From a bacterium (lineage in GTDB: Bacteria; Zixibacteria; MSB-5A5; GN15; FEB-12), in contig DAOWIM010000014.1 of assembly GCA_030640905.1 (NCBI GenBank), positions 1 through 7,899 on the forward strand: a stretch of DNA of 7,899 bases. The letters run 5' to 3'. A program made the translations under genes and the position numbers. Positions within the stretch are counted from its first letter, which is position 1. Each line of letters opens with the position of its first letter. The notes under the pieces were generated by a model, which did not search any database, had not been told where the DNA came from, and saw only the letters and a list, made by a program, of their open reading frames with translations. Of this stretch, positions 6,394 to 7,899 are shown one piece after another.

Positions 6394-7374
6394 ATGAACA
6401 TCAAGACGCTCGAATTGATAGACAACACGCTGCGAATTATCGACCAGACGCGACTGCCCGGCGAGTTGGTTTATCTCAATCTCGACAACTACTACGACAT
6501 CATAGCGGCGATAAAATCTCTAGCCGTTCGGGGTGCTCCTGCTATCGGTATCGCCGCGGCCTACGGCTTAGTAATCGCCGCCGGAGCAAAACCAAACGTT
6601 GATCGCGCCTATATGCAACAAGTGGGGGAGGAGCTTAAGGCTGCTCGTCCGACGGCCGTCAACCTGATGTGGGCGGTTGATCGGGCTTTAGGAGCCTTGT
6701 CCGATGATTCTGACATCGCGAAAGATGCACGACGGGTTGCTCTGGCGATCCACGAGGAAGACCGCCTGTTGTGTGAGAAGATTGGCGTCAATGGCGCGGC
6801 TTTGATTAACGACGGTGACACTATCCTCACCCACTGTAATGCCGGGGCGTTGGCAACCGGGGGGATCGGCACCGCGCTTGGCGTGATCTATACCTGTCAG
6901 GAGCAGGGCAAGAAGATCAAAGTTTTTGCCGATGAAACCCGCCCCCTCCTGCAGGGCGCGCGGCTGACGACATGGGAACTCGGGCAGGCGGGAATCGATG
7001 TCACCCTGATTACCGACTCGACTGCTGGTTTGCTGATGCGCCGGGGGGAGATCGACCATGTCATTGTCGGTGCCGACCGGATCGCCAAGAACGGTGATTT
7101 TGCCAACAAGATCGGAACATATCCGCTGGCCGTTCTGGCCAAAGCTCACGATATACCGTTCTACGTGGCGGCGCCATACTCGACCTTTGATAACGCGATT
7201 GAGTCGGGCGATGATATTGTGATCGAAGAGCGGGCCGCCGAGGAGGTCACCGAAGGTTTTGACCGTCGCACCGCCCCTGAGGGTGTCGCTGTTTATTCAC
7301 CCGCCTTTGATGTCACCCCCCACGATCTGGTCACGGCATATGTAACAGACCGGGGTGTCGAGCGGGGGGCATAG
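6394..7374 (+). CDS. mtnA: S-methyl-5-thioribose-1-phosphate isomerase
   Basis: MtnA converts methylthioribose-1-phosphate to methylthioribulose-1-phosphate in the methionine salvage pathway, in the cytoplasm. The 326-aa protein carries RGAPAIG (46-52), the catalytic cysteine in THCNAGALATGG (Cys148), FADETRPLLQGAR (178-190) and VGADRIAKNGDFANKIGTY (225-243) with the catalytic Asp228. Cys148 and Asp228 match the Cys160/Asp240 pair of the Bacillus subtilis enzyme with the same offset of 12. These residues separate it from regulatory eIF2B subunits, to which it is related. The C-terminus FDVTPHDLVTAYVTDRGV is family-typical. It starts 4 bases after the previous stop, with no clear Shine-Dalgarno, so it is probably coupled to yjbQ. 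No other mtn gene is visible. The same fold family includes ribose-1,5-bisphosphate isomerase, which is less likely given the motifs. Confidence 0.94.
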   Translation: MNIKTLELIDNTLRIIDQTRLPGELVYLNLDNYYDIIAAIKSLAVRGAPAIGIAAAYGLVIAAGAKPNVDRAYMQQVGEELKAARPTAVNLMWAVDRALGALSDDSDIAKDARRVALAIHEEDRLLCEKIGVNGAALINDGDTILTHCNAGALATGGIGTALGVIYTCQEQGKKIKVFADETRPLLQGARLTTWELGQAGIDVTLITDSTAGLLMRRGEIDHVIVGADRIAKNGDFANKIGTYPLAVLAKAHDIPFYVAAPYSTFDNAIESGDDIVIEERAAEEVTEGFDRRTAPEGVAVYSPAFDVTPHDLVTAYVTDRGVERGA

Positions 7375-7377
7375 GTC

Positions 7378-7899
7378 ATGTTGGAAACTTCAAAGATTCC
7401 AAAAGTCGTTTACAAGTATCGAAACTGGGGCGATGATTATCATAAGCTGATACTCACACACAACGTCGCATACTTCGCATCAGCCGAAGACTTCAACGAT
7501 CCTTTCGATTGTGCCATTCCATTGCGGTTTGATATATACGCGAACGAGCAATTTGTGCGCTTGCTAAAGGAACGCATGAGAAAAGCAAATCCCGCCTGGG
7601 ACGAAACCGAGCTTGAGGCCAGAGCGAATGAGTTGCTCAATTCACGCTTGCCTGCGAATAATGTCAACCTGGAATCATTTGAAGGGCGGTTGCAGGACAA
7701 GATATACAAAGAGCATGGTTTCTTCACTGTGTCTGAGGTACGAGACGACAGGCTAATGTGGTCCCACTATGCAGATTCACACAAGGGGCTCTGTGTTGGT
7801 CTTGATAGTGAGCGGCTCCAAGAGTACTTTGAGTCGAACAACCTCCCTATTCGTGCGTTGAAAGTCGATTATATCACGGGATTTCTGGAGGGGAATCCC
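7378..7899 (+). CDS. DUF2971 family protein (3' partial)
   Basis: An open frame of 174 codons runs from ATG 7378 to the window end with no stop. Residues 10-15 (VVYKYR), 39-44 (FNDPFD) and 127-143 (MWSHYADSHKGLCVGLD) are the three conserved blocks of DUF2971. A charged, probably helical insert lies at 57-112 between blocks two and three. The family has no established biochemical function, and members are scattered across genomes, often in accessory or defence-type neighbourhoods. The ATG is 3 bases after the mtnA stop, with a run of six G (7364-7369) 8 bases upstream as a possible weak ribosome site. By hand count its 60-base lines are about 43-53 % GC, against roughly 53-68 % in sampled mtnA lines, which may mean later acquisition. 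No signal peptide or membrane segment is seen. Confidence 0.82.
   Translation, partial: MLETSKIPKVVYKYRNWGDDYHKLILTHNVAYFASAEDFNDPFDCAIPLRFDIYANEQFVRLLKERMRKANPAWDETELEARANELLNSRLPANNVNLESFEGRLQDKIYKEHGFFTVSEVRDDRLMWSHYADSHKGLCVGLDSERLQEYFESNNLPIRALKVDYITGFLEGNP

Noticed and set aside
6688..7149. Antisense frame of 153 codons opposite mtnA
   Set aside because: The sense strand carries all catalytic motifs of MtnA; the antisense product has none.

Overview
The window has about 53 % GC by eye and is packed with genes. All seven CDSs are on the plus strand, and the first and last are cut by the window edges. The gene set suggests a Gram-negative, two-membrane bacterium: it has an outer-membrane secretin, a PilP-type pilus alignment protein and a lipoprotein with a lipobox. 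The compact secretin and the Ig-repeat lipoprotein next to it recall uncultivated lineages of the FCB/Zixibacteria or deltaproteobacterial type. That placement is an impression from gene style, not a result.

Region 1 (1-2015) is the end of a type IV pilus assembly operon. It starts inside a pilP-like gene whose visible upstream part encodes a very basic repeat of 17 residues and whose C-terminus is a PilP beta domain. Eighteen bases later comes a pilQ-like secretin of 429 aa with domains N0, N1 and secretin and no AMIN domains. PilP normally bridges the inner-membrane PilN/PilO complex to the PilQ channel, so these two products should contact each other in the periplasm. The genes pilM, pilN and pilO would be expected just upstream, outside the window.

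Region 2 (2016-4223) holds a 701-aa secreted lipoprotein made of about six Ig-like (bacterial Ig/invasin type) domains. A GC-rich hairpin lies between it and pilQ, and it ends at a strong rho-independent terminator. It may be co-transcribed with the pilus genes.

Region 3 (4224-7374) is a second, metabolic transcription unit: a long-chain acyl-CoA synthetase, a YjbQ/UPF0047 protein and MtnA (methylthioribose-1-phosphate isomerase of methionine salvage). Gaps between these genes are 1 and 4 bases, which implies a coupled operon.

Region 4 (7378-7899) is the 5' part of a DUF2971-family gene. It begins 3 bases after mtnA, is visibly less GC-rich and runs off the window.

I saw no tRNA, rRNA, CRISPR array, insertion sequence or attachment site. 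The points most worth a second look are the histone-H1-like basic repeat on the PilP protein, its pairing with an AMIN-less secretin, the Ig lipoprotein attached to the pilus operon, and the compositionally distinct DUF2971 gene at the edge. I did not find a clear new defence system or RNA element.
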